Of a DNA stretch of 5,089 nt, positions 4,443 through 5,089 are shown piece by piece; positions within the stretch are counted from its first letter, which is position 1; every line of letters starts with the position of its first letter. The DNA lies in contig CAMVIL010000127.1 in the NCBI GenBank assembly GCA_947167535.1, forward strand, positions 1-5,089, read 5' to 3'. Origin of the DNA: an uncultured Ruminococcus sp. (GTDB lineage Bacteria > Bacillota > Clostridia > Oscillospirales > Ruminococcaceae). The translations under genes and the position numbers were made by a program. The notes beneath the pieces were generated by a model. It worked only from the letters and a program-made list of their open reading frames with translations, made no database searches and was not told where the DNA came from.

Positions 4443-5089
4443 ATGGCAAATATCAGAAAAAGAGGAAATACATATCAGATCAGAGTCGGCTGCGGATACA
4501 ACGCTAAGGGTGAGCAGATCTCGCGCTCGATGACGTGGCGCCCGCCCGTGGGCATGACCGAAAAGCAGGCGGAGAAAGAAGTTCAAAAGCAGGCAATACT
4601 GTTCGAGGAAAAGTGCTTACATGGTCAGGCGACCGCCAACGTCAAGTTCGAGGAGTTCGCCGAACAGTGGTTCAAGGAATACGCCGAGCTCAATCTCCGC
4701 AGTACCTCGCTCGAAAGAATGAACAATCTCAAAATCCGCGTTTACCCCGCTATCGGACACATGAGGCTCGACAAGATAACCGCAAGGCAGATTCAGCAGT
4801 TCATAAACGATCTTGCGAAGAATGGTAAGAACCTTCGCAGTGGGAAACCGCTTTCGCGCAAGACGGTCGTTCATCATCTGAGCTTTATCAGCGACGTGTT
4901 CAGTTACGCGGTCAAGATGGATATGCTCTCGGAGAACCCCTGCGCGAAGGTCAGCGTGCCGAAGGGCGAGAAAAAGGAGAAGGAGATCTACACGCTCGAA
5001 GAGGTCGAGCAGCTTTTCGTTCTCTTGGAAAAGGCTCCGATCAAGTACCGCACTTTCTTCACGCTTGCGATTTACAGTGGTTTTCGTCG
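4443..5089 (+). CDS. Tyrosine recombinase (phage/ICE-type integrase), N-terminal 215 codons, cut by the window end
   Basis: A site-specific recombinase that would integrate and excise a mobile element through a covalent phosphotyrosine intermediate. Residues 1-60 (start MANIRKRGNTYQIRVG) resemble the small arm-type, AP2-like DNA-binding domain. Residues about 68-170 are the helical core-binding (SAM-like) domain, with FEEFAEQWFKEY, TARQIQQFINDL, LSRKTVVHHLSFISDVFSYAV and the ENPC turn. From about 182 (YTLEEVEQLF) the catalytic domain begins, and the window stops at LAIYSGFR, where R215 is the expected first catalytic Arg (box I). The remaining catalytic residues (His-x-x-Arg, the Tyr) lie beyond the edge, so intactness cannot be judged. 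The ATG has an ideal AAGGAGG 8 nt upstream and its own promoter. The element it serves probably extends to the right. Confidence 0.9.
   Translation, partial: MANIRKRGNTYQIRVGCGYNAKGEQISRSMTWRPPVGMTEKQAEKEVQKQAILFEEKCLHGQATANVKFEEFAEQWFKEYAELNLRSTSLERMNNLKIRVYPAIGHMRLDKITARQIQQFINDLAKNGKNLRSGKPLSRKTVVHHLSFISDVFSYAVKMDMLSENPCAKVSVPKGEKKEKEIYTLEEVEQLFVLLEKAPIKYRTFFTLAIYSGFR

Noticed and set aside
4535..4877. Open frames on both strands inside the integrase gene
   Set aside because: They overlap the uninterrupted integrase frame starting at 4443, which has a promoter, an ideal ribosome binding site and clear recombinase motifs.

Overview
The window looks like chromosomal DNA of a fibre-degrading rumen or gut Firmicute, most likely Ruminococcus (R. 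flavefaciens-like). The main reason is a secreted enzyme on the minus strand that joins a GH11 xylanase, a CBM22, a cellulosomal dockerin and a CE4 deacetylase. Moderate GC, strong Shine-Dalgarno sites and TTGAAA/TATAAT promoters fit this. The species is inferred from domain architecture only.

Layout, left to right. Positions 1-223 are non-coding as far as I can tell and hold two hairpins whose G-U pairs and T-tracts mark them as minus-strand terminators. The xylanase/deacetylase gene occupies 224-2395 (minus). Its compact promoter lies just upstream, and about 62 bp above the predicted transcription start is a perfect palindrome that fits the catabolite-responsive element (cre) consensus. 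Next is a strong terminator (2624-2666) for the neighbouring gene, an O6-alkylguanine-DNA alkyltransferase (2670-3164, minus), which has two candidate promoters.

From about 3300 to the right end the window becomes accessory DNA. A minus-strand fragment (3309 to about 3500) encodes only the C-terminal four-cysteine zinc ribbon of a topoisomerase-type protein. At about 3500 it meets, head to head, a plus-strand fragment (about 3496-4320) that encodes only the coiled-coil C-terminal half of a MobV/Pre-type mobilization protein, without the relaxase domain. A tyrosine recombinase gene starts at 4443 with its own good promoter and runs off the right edge exactly at the first catalytic arginine. 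Its Shine-Dalgarno sequence sits in the loop of a perfect 8-bp hairpin that abuts the start codon.

The xylanase works outside the cell: it cuts xylan, removes acetyl groups from it, binds it through CBM22, and docks onto a cellulosome scaffold. The alkyltransferase is an independent housekeeping DNA-repair gene. The right third is best read as the edge of a mobilizable or integrative element, or the scar of one, that truncated two genes at a single junction. I found no complete unknown defence or other novel system here. The most interesting points are the junction, the integrase leader hairpin and the cre-like operator.
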